Of a stretch of 64,000 nt of DNA, positions 25,581-34,062 are shown in pieces. The first letter of the stretch is position 1; each line of letters starts with the position of its first letter. The DNA is from Mesorhizobium erdmanii USDA 3471. GTDB taxonomy: Bacteria; Pseudomonadota; Alphaproteobacteria; Rhizobiales; Rhizobiaceae. Where the stretch lies: assembly GCF_000472705.1 (NCBI RefSeq), contig NZ_KI421454.1, positions 209,227 through 273,226 on the forward strand. The letters are read 5' to 3'. The position numbers were made by a program, and so were the translations under genes. The notes beneath the pieces were generated by a model. The model was not told the DNA's origin. It did no database searches and saw only the letters and a list, made by a program, of their open reading frames with translations.

Positions 25581-26204
25581 TCAGGCGCCCGTGCAGAGCA
25601 TCGGCGCCCACAGTACGGGACCGCCAAGACTGCCACTGTGGCGGACCGCAGCAAGGCTCGCCTCTGAGACATCCAAACAGCCGGCAACGGCGCGCGTGGT
25701 GCCGATTGTCGTGGCGGACCGATCCGGGCCAGCGGCCATCCGGCGCGGCGCAGAGTTCGCTCCATGCGCAAATCGGTAACCGTGACGATATGGGTGAGCT
25801 GCCGCGACAGACCGAACTCGATCATGCCAGCGAGGACTCGCGACACCAATACACCCACTGCCCTTCGGTGCAGACGGTGGAAGATCAAGGGCGAATCGGC
25901 TGCTTTCCCAGACACTTGGTTGCTCGGGTGCCGTTCTTCCCTCCAACAGCCTCGAAAAGACTTCTCGCAACATCGTCGGCCCTGTCGAGGGCAGGAGGCG
26001 TACGCAGCCCCCGACGCGACCGGCGGAATCGCGCAACACAAGATAGTGCGGTTTCAGGGAATCGAATGAACCGATCTCGAAGCCGCCCGTCGTGCGCACG
26101 TTCCAGTCGAGTCGCTCCTTGAAGATGCGGTAGCGCAGGCGGTGCATTTCGTGAAGTTCGTCGGCAAAGGCGCCGTACCAGCCGGGCGCAATAAGCTCAA
26201 TCAT
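25581..26204 (-). pseudogene. traI: LuxI-type autoinducer synthase, two compensating frameshifts
   Basis: From the ATG at 26204 (GAGGAG upstream) the N-terminal half is clear: MHRLRYRIFKERLDWNVRTT (R and W of the active-site cleft), FDSLKPHYLVL, and GGCVRLLPSTGPTMLREVF. After SAPKGSG the frame shifts; the conserved LAGMIEFGLSRQLTHIVTVT and RILRRAGWPL-like part is in the next frame, then it returns at IGTTRAVAGCLDVSEASLAA. The two indels cancel, so overall length (207 codons) matches TraI proteins. The middle 50 residues are scrambled, so the product is probably inactive, as suspected for traI2 of R7A; clustered sequencing errors are the alternative. It is downstream of a lux/tra-box. Confidence 0.8.
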
Positions 26205-26261
26205 GATGGTCTCCTCGCAGGTATGACCCTGCCATTGGAGGCGAACCTTCATGCCGCGACT

Positions 26262-26281
26262 GCCTGTGCATTTGTACAGGT
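26262..26281. promoter_or_regulatory. lux/tra-box upstream of traI
   Basis: GCCTGTGCATTTGTACAGGT is an inverted repeat with one mismatch between arms (CCTGTGCA/TGTACAGG), close to the LuxR-family box ACCTGTNNNATNNTACAGGT. It is centred about 68 bases before the traI start, in the traR-traI gap, the expected position for TraR activation. Confidence 0.75.
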
Positions 26282-26304
26282 AGATCAGAGAGGGATTCTG
26301 TTCC

Positions 26305-27030
26305 TCAGAGGATTGATGATCGTGAGGAGGCCAGCAGCGTCACCGCCTGATTTTTGGTGCGCACGCCGAGCTTCTTCTTGGCATTGTCCAGATGGAAAGC
26401 GGCCGTGCGCTCCTTGATCCCCAAGATGCAGCCGATCTCCCAGGCGGACTTGCCCTTTGCCGTCCATTGCAGGCATTCGTACTCACGGGGCGTCAGCGAA
26501 ACACCATCCACCGCCAGACCACCCGAAAGCTTGCGGCGAACGCTAATGTGAAAGCACATCGCCATAATCTCGAGCGCCTGTTCATATTGCTCGGCGATGC
26601 GCAGGAAGGTCGAATCGAGCCTGTCTGCCGCGAAGGTCATCGCAGCGACACCGCCGCGGCGATCGACAAGTGGAATCGTCAGTCCGCAGCAGATGCCGAA
26701 TTCGGCAGCCTCATCGAAAAGCTGTTGCTGTCGCGTTGAAATGCCGGCATGGCCGAAACCCGGTCCCCACTGAAAGGGACATTCGCTGCACCTTGCCCAT
26801 TCTATGACCGGGTCGATCTTTTCGTATTGGTGGCGCAAGTAGTGCGACGTCCAGCCGGAATGATAGTTCGATATCAGCCTGGGTTTTGTGACGCGATCAG
26901 ACACCAGAGACAGATAGGCGAATGCGGGAATGTCGAAGGCGCCGGCGGCGCTGGCCAGTGCGTTATGGAAGTCGACTTCATCAACGCTCAAAGACAACTG
27001 TTCCAGCAAAGTTTCGAAGACGAGCTGCAT
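26305..27030 (-). CDS. traR: TraR-type LuxR-family quorum-sensing activator
   Basis: 241 residues. The N-terminal autoinducer-binding domain shows SNYHSGWTSHYLRHQYEKID (W and Y of the pheromone pocket, followed by DPVIEWA), FDEAAEFGICCGLTIPLVDR. The C-terminal HTH is SLTPREYECLQWTAKGKSAW, EIGCILGIKERTAAFHLDNA, ending VRTKNQAVTLLASS. The start at 27030 has GGAGAA 6 bases upstream. It lies directly upstream of traI with a lux-box in between. In ICEMlSymR7A TraR with AHL activates traI2-msi172-msi171 and so excision and transfer. Confidence 0.88.
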   Translation of the reverse strand: MQLVFETLLEQLSLSVDEVDFHNALASAAGAFDIPAFAYLSLVSDRVTKPRLISNYHSGWTSHYLRHQYEKIDPVIEWARCSECPFQWGPGFGHAGISTRQQQLFDEAAEFGICCGLTIPLVDRRGGVAAMTFAADRLDSTFLRIAEQYEQALEIMAMCFHISVRRKLSGGLAVDGVSLTPREYECLQWTAKGKSAWEIGCILGIKERTAAFHLDNAKKKLGVRTKNQAVTLLASSRSSIL

Positions 27031-27370
27031 TTTCTCCAGCGGCTGTTTTCAATTAGACATGGGACTTTCTGGCTTCTTGGCAGCTACGGCGAGAAGACTC
27101 GCCCCCCAAGATATTCGACGCTGGAGAAAATACACCGCGGTGACTGCTCCCCGGACCTTTGATCATATGAAAGCAGGTGCATGCGACCTCGACGCCGGCT
27201 GCCGTAAGCCGCTGGTCCGAAGCTGCGATTGTGGGCGGTTGCCATGGTGTAGTAGAAATATTGAAGCTTGATGTGCCATCCGGGTATGCAGATGACCTCC
27301 TTCTCGAACTTTCGATTGCGGACGCGCTACAATCACGCAGATCTAGCGGGGCACCCAGATCCGGCGGGTC
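27031..27370. other. Intergenic upstream of traR
   Basis: About 340 bases with no supported gene. It would contain the traR promoter. Confidence 0.4.
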
Positions 27371-27413
27371 AAAAAAGGCGCCCTGCCGGCGGGGAGGTAC
27401 ACCGGCAGGGCGC
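27371..27413 (-). terminator. Rho-independent terminator, 12-bp perfect stem
   Basis: GCGCCCTGCCGG (27378-27389) pairs without mismatch with CCGGCAGGGCGC (27402-27413) around a 12-base loop; the minus strand ends with TTTTTT (27376-27371). It terminates minus-strand transcription that passes the aminotransferase gene. The minus-strand loop reads TGTACCTCCCCG, an anti-Shine-Dalgarno-like sequence. Confidence 0.8.
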
Positions 27414-27714
27414 GCCGCACAAACACCCTGGTCGTTGGGCAACAGGACAGCGGCGGCAGAACTGATTTGGTTATCGCTTGCGATCGAAGGTATCCGAAGC
27501 ATGCTTAGAATCTGACGGCTCAAGTTTAGCAGTTTCGGTCGGCTCGGCGCGAAATGCGCTGTCAACCCGCCTTCACCAATGGGACACCGTGGGCGACCAG
27601 CCCTAACGACAGGCTGACGTCAAAGCGCTTGGTCCGTGGGAAAGTTCCTCCCAGGGACCACTTTACCCGGGACGGCGTCGAACCCGGGGCTCGCTTCCGT
27701 CGGCACTCGCATAT
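27414..27714. other. Structured intergenic region
   Basis: Holds a hairpin TGGTCC-G-TGGGA with TCCCA-G-GGACCA (about 27630-27660) and a repeated CCCGGG pair (27667-27688). No coding frame is convincing. It is between the aminotransferase stop and the terminator, so it could be a 3' UTR or a minus-strand small RNA. Confidence 0.4.
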
Positions 27715-29121
27715 TCATATCGCACCCTCGGCCTTCAGCGCGCGATAGGTCGTCTCGACTGATTTCGCGGTTGCGTCGACGATTATGTCGATCTCCTTCC
27801 GCGTGATGATCAAAGGCGGGGCAAAGCCGAGGATATCGCCGTGTGGCATGGCACGGCCGATGACACCATTCTCGAACAGAGCAGCGGCGGCTCGAACCCC
27901 GACCTGAAGATCGGATTCAAACGGTATTCTCTGCTTTGGATCTCGCATCAGCTCTACGGCGGAGAGGATTCCGACACCACGAACCTCTCCGACGATGGGG
28001 TGTCCCGCCAGTTCGGCATTCATGCGGGCATGCCAATACGGTCCGACATCGCGGACATGCTCCAGGATATTTCTTTCCTTTAGGAGTCGAATATTGGCGA
28101 GCGCGGCCGCAGCGCAAAGCGTGTGACCTGAATATGTCCAGCCGTGGCCGAGAGCGCCGTGCTTCTCTGTTCCTTGTTCCAAGACCGACCAGACCCGGTC
28201 GCCAATGATTGACCCCGAGATGGGCAGGTAGGCGGAACTCAAACCCTTGGCGATGGTCACGAAGTCCGGCCGCATGCCATAGAGGTGGGAACCGAATTGC
28301 TCACCGGTTCGTCCAAACCCGCAGACCACCTCGTCGGCGATCAGCAGGATATCGTACTTGTCGAGCACGCCTTGGATCGCGGTCCAGTATCCTTTTGGGG
28401 GTGGAACGATACCGCCTGTCCCAAGCACCGGCTCGCCAATAAAAGCTGCGACGGTCTCCGGGCCTTCAGCGAGGATAAGGGCTTCAAGTTCATCCGCGCA
28501 GCGTGTCGAGAACGCTTGCTCACTTTCGCCGTCATGCGCCTGGCGATAGTGGTGCGGCGTCGTGGTATGGCGCACTAAATCCAGCGGCAGGTCGAAGAAA
28601 TTATGGAAGAAGGCAAGGCCTGTCAGGCTCCCGGTGACCAGCCCAGACCCGTGATAGCCGCGATGTCGCGAGATGATCTTCTTCTTTTCAGGGCGGCCTA
28701 GAATGTTGTTGTAGTACCAGACCAGCTTGATATTGGTTTCGTTGGCGTCGGAGCCGGAAAGGCCGAAAAACACCCTTCGCATGTTCTTACCAAAATATTC
28801 GACGACGGCCTCTGCCAAGAGGGCGACTGGCTCTGTTCCTTGACTTGCATAGACATGAGCGAACGGCAATTCGTGTGCTTGCTTGGCAATGGCCTCGGCA
28901 ATTTCCGTGCAGCCATACCCCATGTTGACGCAGTAGAGCCCACCGAAACCGTCGAGGCTCTTTCGGCCTTCGCTATCCCAGATGTACACGCCTTCCGCAC
29001 CGGCCATGATCCGATTTGGGGTCTCGCCTCGACTGTGCTTGGCCAGATGCGTAGACGGATGAAAGACGAAGCTTCGATCCTTCTCTCTGAGTTGCTCGGT
29101 TCCCAGATTGCTCAACCGCAT
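27715..29121 (-). CDS. Class III omega-aminotransferase
   Basis: 468 residues, fold type I PLP enzyme. Visible landmarks are VYIWDSEGRKSLDGFGGLYC, FFGLSGSDANETNIKLVWYY, ISRHRGYHGSGLVTGSLTGL, ILLIADEVVCGFGRTGEQFG (PLP-ring Asp) and FVTIAKGLSSAYLPISGSII with the Schiff-base Lys. It resembles omega-amino acid/polyamine:pyruvate aminotransferases; the amino donor cannot be read. It follows an Lrp-type regulator on the same strand and ends the methylaspartate block, where it could supply or remove amino groups (for example beta-amino acid to semialdehyde, the substrate type of the aldehyde dehydrogenase upstream). Confidence 0.85.
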   Translation of the reverse strand: MRLSNLGTEQLREKDRSFVFHPSTHLAKHSRGETPNRIMAGAEGVYIWDSEGRKSLDGFGGLYCVNMGYGCTEIAEAIAKQAHELPFAHVYASQGTEPVALLAEAVVEYFGKNMRRVFFGLSGSDANETNIKLVWYYNNILGRPEKKKIISRHRGYHGSGLVTGSLTGLAFFHNFFDLPLDLVRHTTTPHHYRQAHDGESEQAFSTRCADELEALILAEGPETVAAFIGEPVLGTGGIVPPPKGYWTAIQGVLDKYDILLIADEVVCGFGRTGEQFGSHLYGMRPDFVTIAKGLSSAYLPISGSIIGDRVWSVLEQGTEKHGALGHGWTYSGHTLCAAAALANIRLLKERNILEHVRDVGPYWHARMNAELAGHPIVGEVRGVGILSAVELMRDPKQRIPFESDLQVGVRAAAALFENGVIGRAMPHGDILGFAPPLIITRKEIDIIVDATAKSVETTYRALKAEGAI

Positions 29122-29283
29122 AGTCCCTCTCCTCGCGATGGATTGGCGGAGGGCACTCGGCCGGCCGCCTCCTTAGCAATTAGCATACCGCAAACGCCTC
29201 TCCAGTTTCGCGGGAATGCACGTCCTTCGCCGACGAATTCGCGGAATCTGGATCAAAAGCCGTGGAAACCAAGGCCTCGGCGT

Positions 29284-29781
29284 TTACCGTCGCCTTAGTG
29301 CGGACAAGGGGATTGGTGAATTGGATTTGACTGGTTTGGTCACGACAAGACTGTAATATTGATCGATCCCCAAGCCTGCCTGCAGCAGCCCCTCCATGAA
29401 ATCCTGATACGCAGCCATAGAAGGAGATGCGACGCGCATCAGATAATCGATCCGCCCGCCGATAGCCCAGCAATCCAGGATTTCCGGAAATTCTCCGATC
29501 ACAGTCTCGAAGTGTCTTTGGTCCTCGAGGCGATGACGTTCCAGCACGACCTCCACCATGACAAAGACCATGCCGCCGATGAGGGCCGGACTCAACCGCG
29601 CGTAGAACCCCTCAATAATCCCTGCGACCTCGAGTGCACGGAGCCGCTCCGAGCAGGCCGACGCCGAAAGATGAACGCGGTTTGCAAGCTCGCTTTTTGA
29701 AATCCGGCCGTCCGACTGAATCTCGGAGAGAATCCGGAAGTCGCAAGCGTCCAGGCGCGCAGGATTGGGTTTCGACTTCAT
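29284..29781 (-). CDS. Lrp/AsnC-family regulator
   Basis: 165 residues from ATG 29781 (MKSKPNPARLDACDFRILSE). The N-terminal HTH is GRISKSELANRVHLSASACS-ERLRALE, the C-terminal RAM domain runs from GFYARLSPALIGGMVFVMVE to YQDFMEGLLQAGLGIDQYYS. The frame extends upstream to a TTG overlapping the fumarase stop (29850), a less likely start. It lies between the fumarase-type gene and the aminotransferase and probably senses an amino acid used by this pathway. AsnC relatives with this layout often control the adjacent aminotransferase. Confidence 0.83.
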   Translation of the reverse strand: MKSKPNPARLDACDFRILSEIQSDGRISKSELANRVHLSASACSERLRALEVAGIIEGFYARLSPALIGGMVFVMVEVVLERHRLEDQRHFETVIGEFPEILDCWAIGGRIDYLMRVASPSMAAYQDFMEGLLQAGLGIDQYYSLVVTKPVKSNSPIPLSALRRR

Positions 29782-29846
29782 GAGCTTCTGCTTAGCCGGT
29801 GTCGACAATGGAATTGACGCCAACCAACCGAGCTCGGTCGGAAGGC

Positions 29847-31391
29847 TCAAACGCCGATGTTGCGTGCGATGCTATCGGCCGCCATGCGCTTGCGCCACTC
29901 AAGAGGCCCGGAATTGTGAATGGAGTTTCCCTCAACATCGACAGCCATGATGACAGGCATATCCTGCACCTCAAATTCATAGACTGCTTCCATGCCCAGG
30001 TCTTCGAAGGCAATCAGCCGCGCTGACTTGATTGATTTTGATATCAGGTAGGCAGCCCCACCCACTGCGATGAGATACGGCGTTTTGTGTCTTACAATCG
30101 ACTCGATGACAGCCCGTCCTCTCTCCGCTTTGCCCACCATCGCGAAAAGCCCGGTTTCGGCGAGCACCTTGTCCGTAAAATCGTCCAAGCGGCTGGAGGT
30201 TGTTGGGCCAGCCGGTCCGACGACCTCATCTCTCACGGCGCGGACGGGTCCAACGTAGTAGATAACGCGCCCCTGCAGATCGAACGGAAGCGGCTTGCCG
30301 GCGTCGATCAACTCGACGATTCGCTTGTGGGCGGCGTCCCGGCCTGTCAGCATCTTTCCGGACAGAAGAAGTGTTTCACCGCAGCGCCACGATGCTGTCT
30401 CCTCCTTCGTCAGCGTATCGAGATTGATCCTTTGGACGCCGGCCGAACTCAATTCGTCGGTTCCGATGTCTGGCCATTCGCGCAAATCGGGAGGTTCCAG
30501 CCGGATTGGTCCAGAGCCATCCAAGCTAAACTTCAGGTGCCGGTTGGCGGCGCATTGAGGAATGAGCGCCACGGGCTTGGACGCCGCATGGGTAGGATAG
30601 GTCGCAACCTTGACGTCGACGACTGTCGTCATGCCACCAAGGCCTTGGGCGCCGATCCCCAGCGCGTTAATCCGTTCATAAAGCTCGATCCGCAGTGCCT
30701 CCTCCACACTTGATGCCCCCCTGGCGATCAATTCCACCATGTCGATGGGCTGGTTCATGGCCTCCTTGGCCAGCAGCATCGCCTTTTCAGCGCTACCACC
30801 GATGCCAACGGAGATCAGGCCGGGCGGACACCATCCGCTGCCGAGGGTGGAAACGGTATCGACCACCCAGTCGGAAACGGACCCGCTGGGGTTCAAGGTG
30901 GTAAAGCGCGCCTTGTTCTCTGACCCGCCGCCTTTTGCGGCAATGGTGATCTCGATCTGGTTGCCTTGCACAAGGTCGACGTGGACGACTGCCGGGGTGT
31001 TGTCACGGGTGTTGACCCGTCCGGCAAGCGGATCGGCAACGATCGATGCCCGAAGGGGATTGTCACGGTCCAGATAGGCCTGACGGACGCCCTCATTCAC
31101 GAGATCTGCGAAACTGACCGTTGATTTGATGCGGGCTTCCATGCCGACCTTTGCGAAGACCACCACTAGGCCGGTGTCTTGGCAGATCGGGCGCCGCCCG
31201 AAGGCCGCCATGCGGGAATTCAGCAGAATCTGCCCCATGGCGTTCTTCGCCGCTGGGCTCTGTTCACGCGCGTACGCCTGCGAAAGAGACCGGATATAAT
31301 CTGGAGGATGGTAGTACGAGATGTACTGAAGAGCGTCTGCCACGCTCCCTATGATGTCCTTTCCGGCGATGGTCCGTGTTCTATTTCCCAC
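29847..31391 (-). CDS. Class I fumarase family hydratase, probable mesaconase
   Basis: 514 residues, single-chain iron-sulfur hydratase. The three Cys that bind the 4Fe-4S cluster are C70 (PICQDTG), C188 (GSGWCPPG) and C280 (IPQCAANRH), spaced as in known class I fumarases. The C-terminal domain carries GPAGPTTSSRLDDF and AVGGAAYLISKSIKSA. Class I enzymes hydrate fumarate to malate, and several hydrate mesaconate to (S)-citramalate equally well. Next to methylaspartate ammonia-lyase, which makes mesaconate, the mesaconase reading is preferred. It starts 6 bases after the aldehyde dehydrogenase stop. Confidence 0.87.
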   Translation of the reverse strand: MGNRTRTIAGKDIIGSVADALQYISYYHPPDYIRSLSQAYAREQSPAAKNAMGQILLNSRMAAFGRRPICQDTGLVVVFAKVGMEARIKSTVSFADLVNEGVRQAYLDRDNPLRASIVADPLAGRVNTRDNTPAVVHVDLVQGNQIEITIAAKGGGSENKARFTTLNPSGSVSDWVVDTVSTLGSGWCPPGLISVGIGGSAEKAMLLAKEAMNQPIDMVELIARGASSVEEALRIELYERINALGIGAQGLGGMTTVVDVKVATYPTHAASKPVALIPQCAANRHLKFSLDGSGPIRLEPPDLREWPDIGTDELSSAGVQRINLDTLTKEETASWRCGETLLLSGKMLTGRDAAHKRIVELIDAGKPLPFDLQGRVIYYVGPVRAVRDEVVGPAGPTTSSRLDDFTDKVLAETGLFAMVGKAERGRAVIESIVRHKTPYLIAVGGAAYLISKSIKSARLIAFEDLGMEAVYEFEVQDMPVIMAVDVEGNSIHNSGPLEWRKRMAADSIARNIGV

Positions 31392-31397
31392 CGGATT

Positions 31398-32831
31398 TCA
31401 TCCAGATGAGCTGAGGCCGTTGACCATTTTCAAGATCTGGAAGCTCCGCACCCCCTGCTCGCCTCCTTCATATCCATAGCCGCTCTGTTTGACGCCTCCA
31501 TAAGGCGCATCCGCTGAAACCCCTTTCAGGTAATTCACACTGACAGCGCCCGCCGAAAGACCGTTGGTCAGCTTTCGTTGCGTATCGGCATCGTCCGTGA
31601 AGAAGTAAGCGGCCAAGCCATACTCAGTGGCGTTGGCTTCCTCGATGGCCTCTTCGAGCGTATCGAACGGAGCGACGGTGAGGATCGGTCCGAACGGCTC
31701 TTCATGAAGCACTCTGGCATCCTTCGGCACGCCCGTCAGGATGGTTGGCGGCCAGTAAAAGCCCGGTCGGTCGAGGCGGGTGCCACCAGTCTCGATGCGG
31801 GCGCCGCGATCGACCGCATCCTTGGTCAGACGCTGCATGGCCTCGATTCGCCGCGCGTTTGCCATCGGTCCCATCTCCGTTGCAGGGTCGTCCGGTTGGC
31901 CGATCCTGATCTTGCGGGCTGCTTCTATCATCCGGGACAAGAATTGCTCATAGAGAGACCGAGCGACGAGAATCCTGCTAGGCGCATTGCAGCTCTGGCC
32001 CGCGCACTCGAACTTGTATTCCGAAATTGCCGGTATCGCCTTTGCCAGGTCGGCATCCTCACACACAACGACCGGGGAGTGCCCACCGAGTTCAAGGATG
32101 CAACGCTGCAAATTATTTGCGGCGAGCGTGGCTAGCTGCTTTCCAACCGCGGTTGAGCCCGTGAAAGTCAAGACCTTCACGATTGGCGAGCTGAGCAGAT
32201 GCCGCGATATATGCACCGGCACGCCGAAGACCAGATTGACCACGCCCTCCGGGATCCCTGCTTGGTGCAACGATTCAACGATATGGACCGCCACGCTCGG
32301 GGTCTCTTCAGCCCCCTTTAGGATTACCGGGCAGCCTGCCGCCAGCGCGGGGGCGAGCTTGCGGGCTATGAGAACGGCCGGATAGTTCCAGGGCGTGAAA
32401 GCAGCAACGACACCAAGGGGCTCGGGGACGATCATCCGGTTCGGGCCCATCGGAATAGGGGCCGACAGCTCTTCGGCGTGCGCGCCGTTCCACTCCAGTG
32501 TTTCGACGGCACGTGCGTACTCACCTGTCGCTTCGGCAATCGTCTTTCCGTGTTCGGCCGACAGGTCCCTAGCTGCTGCTTCAATCTTCGTTGCCAAAAT
32601 TCTTGCGGCTGCTACCAGGATCTCGCCACGATATTTGGCTGGCTGTGAGGACCACGCCTTGCGGCTGCGCTCTGCCGAAGCGAGGGCCTCATCCAGATCG
32701 GACACCGTCGCCGAGGCCACCGAGGCAAATACCTTCTCCGTTGCCGGATTAATCACCGACAACGTCGCTTTGCTACTACCGGGCCGCCATTTGCCGTTGA
32801 TGAAGAGCTCGTGGCTCCTGGCGTCGGACAT
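31398..32831 (-). CDS. NAD(P)-dependent aldehyde dehydrogenase (succinate-semialdehyde type)
   Basis: 477 residues from ATG 32831 (MSDARSHELFINGKW). Landmarks are FTPWNYPAVLIARKLAPALA, KVLTFTGSTAVGKQL (NAD loop), LELGGHSPVVVCED (general-base Glu) and FECAGQSCNAPSRILV (catalytic Cys). It resembles succinate- or methylmalonate-semialdehyde-type enzymes; the exact aldehyde is open. A GTGGAG sequence lies about 8 bases upstream of the slightly longer start. It is the first gene of the unit with the fumarase-type gene, about 170 bases from the LysR gene on the same strand. Confidence 0.85.
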   Translation of the reverse strand: MSDARSHELFINGKWRPGSSKATLSVINPATEKVFASVASATVSDLDEALASAERSRKAWSSQPAKYRGEILVAAARILATKIEAAARDLSAEHGKTIAEATGEYARAVETLEWNGAHAEELSAPIPMGPNRMIVPEPLGVVAAFTPWNYPAVLIARKLAPALAAGCPVILKGAEETPSVAVHIVESLHQAGIPEGVVNLVFGVPVHISRHLLSSPIVKVLTFTGSTAVGKQLATLAANNLQRCILELGGHSPVVVCEDADLAKAIPAISEYKFECAGQSCNAPSRILVARSLYEQFLSRMIEAARKIRIGQPDDPATEMGPMANARRIEAMQRLTKDAVDRGARIETGGTRLDRPGFYWPPTILTGVPKDARVLHEEPFGPILTVAPFDTLEEAIEEANATEYGLAAYFFTDDADTQRKLTNGLSAGAVSVNYLKGVSADAPYGGVKQSGYGYEGGEQGVRSFQILKMVNGLSSSG

Positions 32832-33001
32832 CGCGTGCTCCACTTGGGTGAATTTTTGCCATACGAGCGCTGTTCGATATCGAAACCATCGCTTGAGCCA
32901 GTTTCCTCGCGATGTCGAGGCGGGTCAAATATCGATTAATGCCGAAATCCATCTGGAATCCAGATTGATCTGTTCCTGATGGCGGCAAGCGGTCATGCCC
33001 G

Positions 33002-33928
33002 TCAGCTCGCCTCAGGAGCCATTGCCGCCCAGCCTCGGCTTTCAATTAATTCTCTGGAAACCTTGGGAATGAGCTTGCGGACCGCGGAAACGGCCGCAGA
33101 ACGCTCGTCTTTAGGATTTACGGCAAGCACGACCGAGCGGGTAATCACCGGATCGACAATCTTGACCGCCCTGACGAGCCCCTGAGAGGCTTCTTTCTGG
33201 ACGGCAGAAGGGGCAAGGATAGAATGGGCTTTGCCCTCTATCACCATGTTGATGATCGTTGAGAGCGAGTCCACTTCAAACTTGACATCTAGCGCGCAAC
33301 CGTGTTGTGCGACCACGTCAGCCACCGAACGTCTGACATTGTTATTGCGCATGGGAACCGCCAGGGGGAACGCGTGTAGATCCGCCAGAGAAATCGAGTC
33401 TTCGAAAGGCGGTTCACCCGACGGCACCACCAGACAGAGCTCTTCGCGCGCCAGGACTGTCATTCGTGCCACACTGTCCGCAGTGCGGTAAAGAACTGCC
33501 AGATTGAACCGTCCAGCAGCCATCCATTCCTCCAGCGGTCCTGTCATACCCTCTATCATCTTTAGTGAGACCCTCGGCAGTTCAATTCTCACTGATTCAA
33601 GCAGGGGGCCACTAAGGACGCGAGCGGCTCCGGACGGAATGCCAATGGTCACCTCCCCCGCAGGGGATGCCCCTGTGTTGGTCAGTTCCGCCTGGGTGAG
33701 TTGAATTTCCTTCAGAATCGCGCGCGCCCGTTCGAGCAGCTTCGCTCCTGACGCTGTCACGCTGACGCCAGTCCTGTCGCGTATCAGCAGCTGAGTGCCG
33801 AAGCCTTCCTCCAATTGACGTACATGCAGGCTAAGGGCGCTCTGCGCAACATGAAGGAGCCCAGCTGCCCTCGTAAAACTGCCTGCTTCCACTACTCCGA
33901 CAAAGTATTTTAACTGTCTGATTTCCAC
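33002..33928 (-). CDS. LysR-family regulator
   Basis: 308 residues. The N-terminal winged helix is complete (MEIRQLKYFVGVVEAGSFTR, LLHVAQSALSLHVRQLEEGF, TGVSVTASGAKLLERARAIL), followed by the periplasmic-binding-protein-like effector domain (GEVTIGIPSGAARVLSGPLL; LCLVVPSGEPPF; PITRSVVLAVNPK-type end). It resembles NAC/CynR-like LysR proteins. It sits between the CitE-like gene and the aldehyde dehydrogenase, all on the same strand, so it probably regulates the methylaspartate block. LysR genes are usually divergent from their target; here that is not so. Confidence 0.87.
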   Translation of the reverse strand: MEIRQLKYFVGVVEAGSFTRAAGLLHVAQSALSLHVRQLEEGFGTQLLIRDRTGVSVTASGAKLLERARAILKEIQLTQAELTNTGASPAGEVTIGIPSGAARVLSGPLLESVRIELPRVSLKMIEGMTGPLEEWMAAGRFNLAVLYRTADSVARMTVLAREELCLVVPSGEPPFEDSISLADLHAFPLAVPMRNNNVRRSVADVVAQHGCALDVKFEVDSLSTIINMVIEGKAHSILAPSAVQKEASQGLVRAVKIVDPVITRSVVLAVNPKDERSAAVSAVRKLIPKVSRELIESRGWAAMAPEAS

Positions 33929-34062
33929 GGTTTAAGGGATCCAGCTGAGTCACTCTCCCAGTATCTTCATGTCTATCTCGAAATGAGATGGCGAGCAAGA
34001 TGCAATGTCGCCGAGCTCACACCGGAAATAAGCTCCCTGATGAGTGGTTGACTAGGTGTATG

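Noticed and set aside
27665..27700. tRNA-like T-arm sequence (GGGTTCGACGCC on the minus strand)
   Set aside because: No acceptor stem, D-arm or anticodon arm can be built around it.
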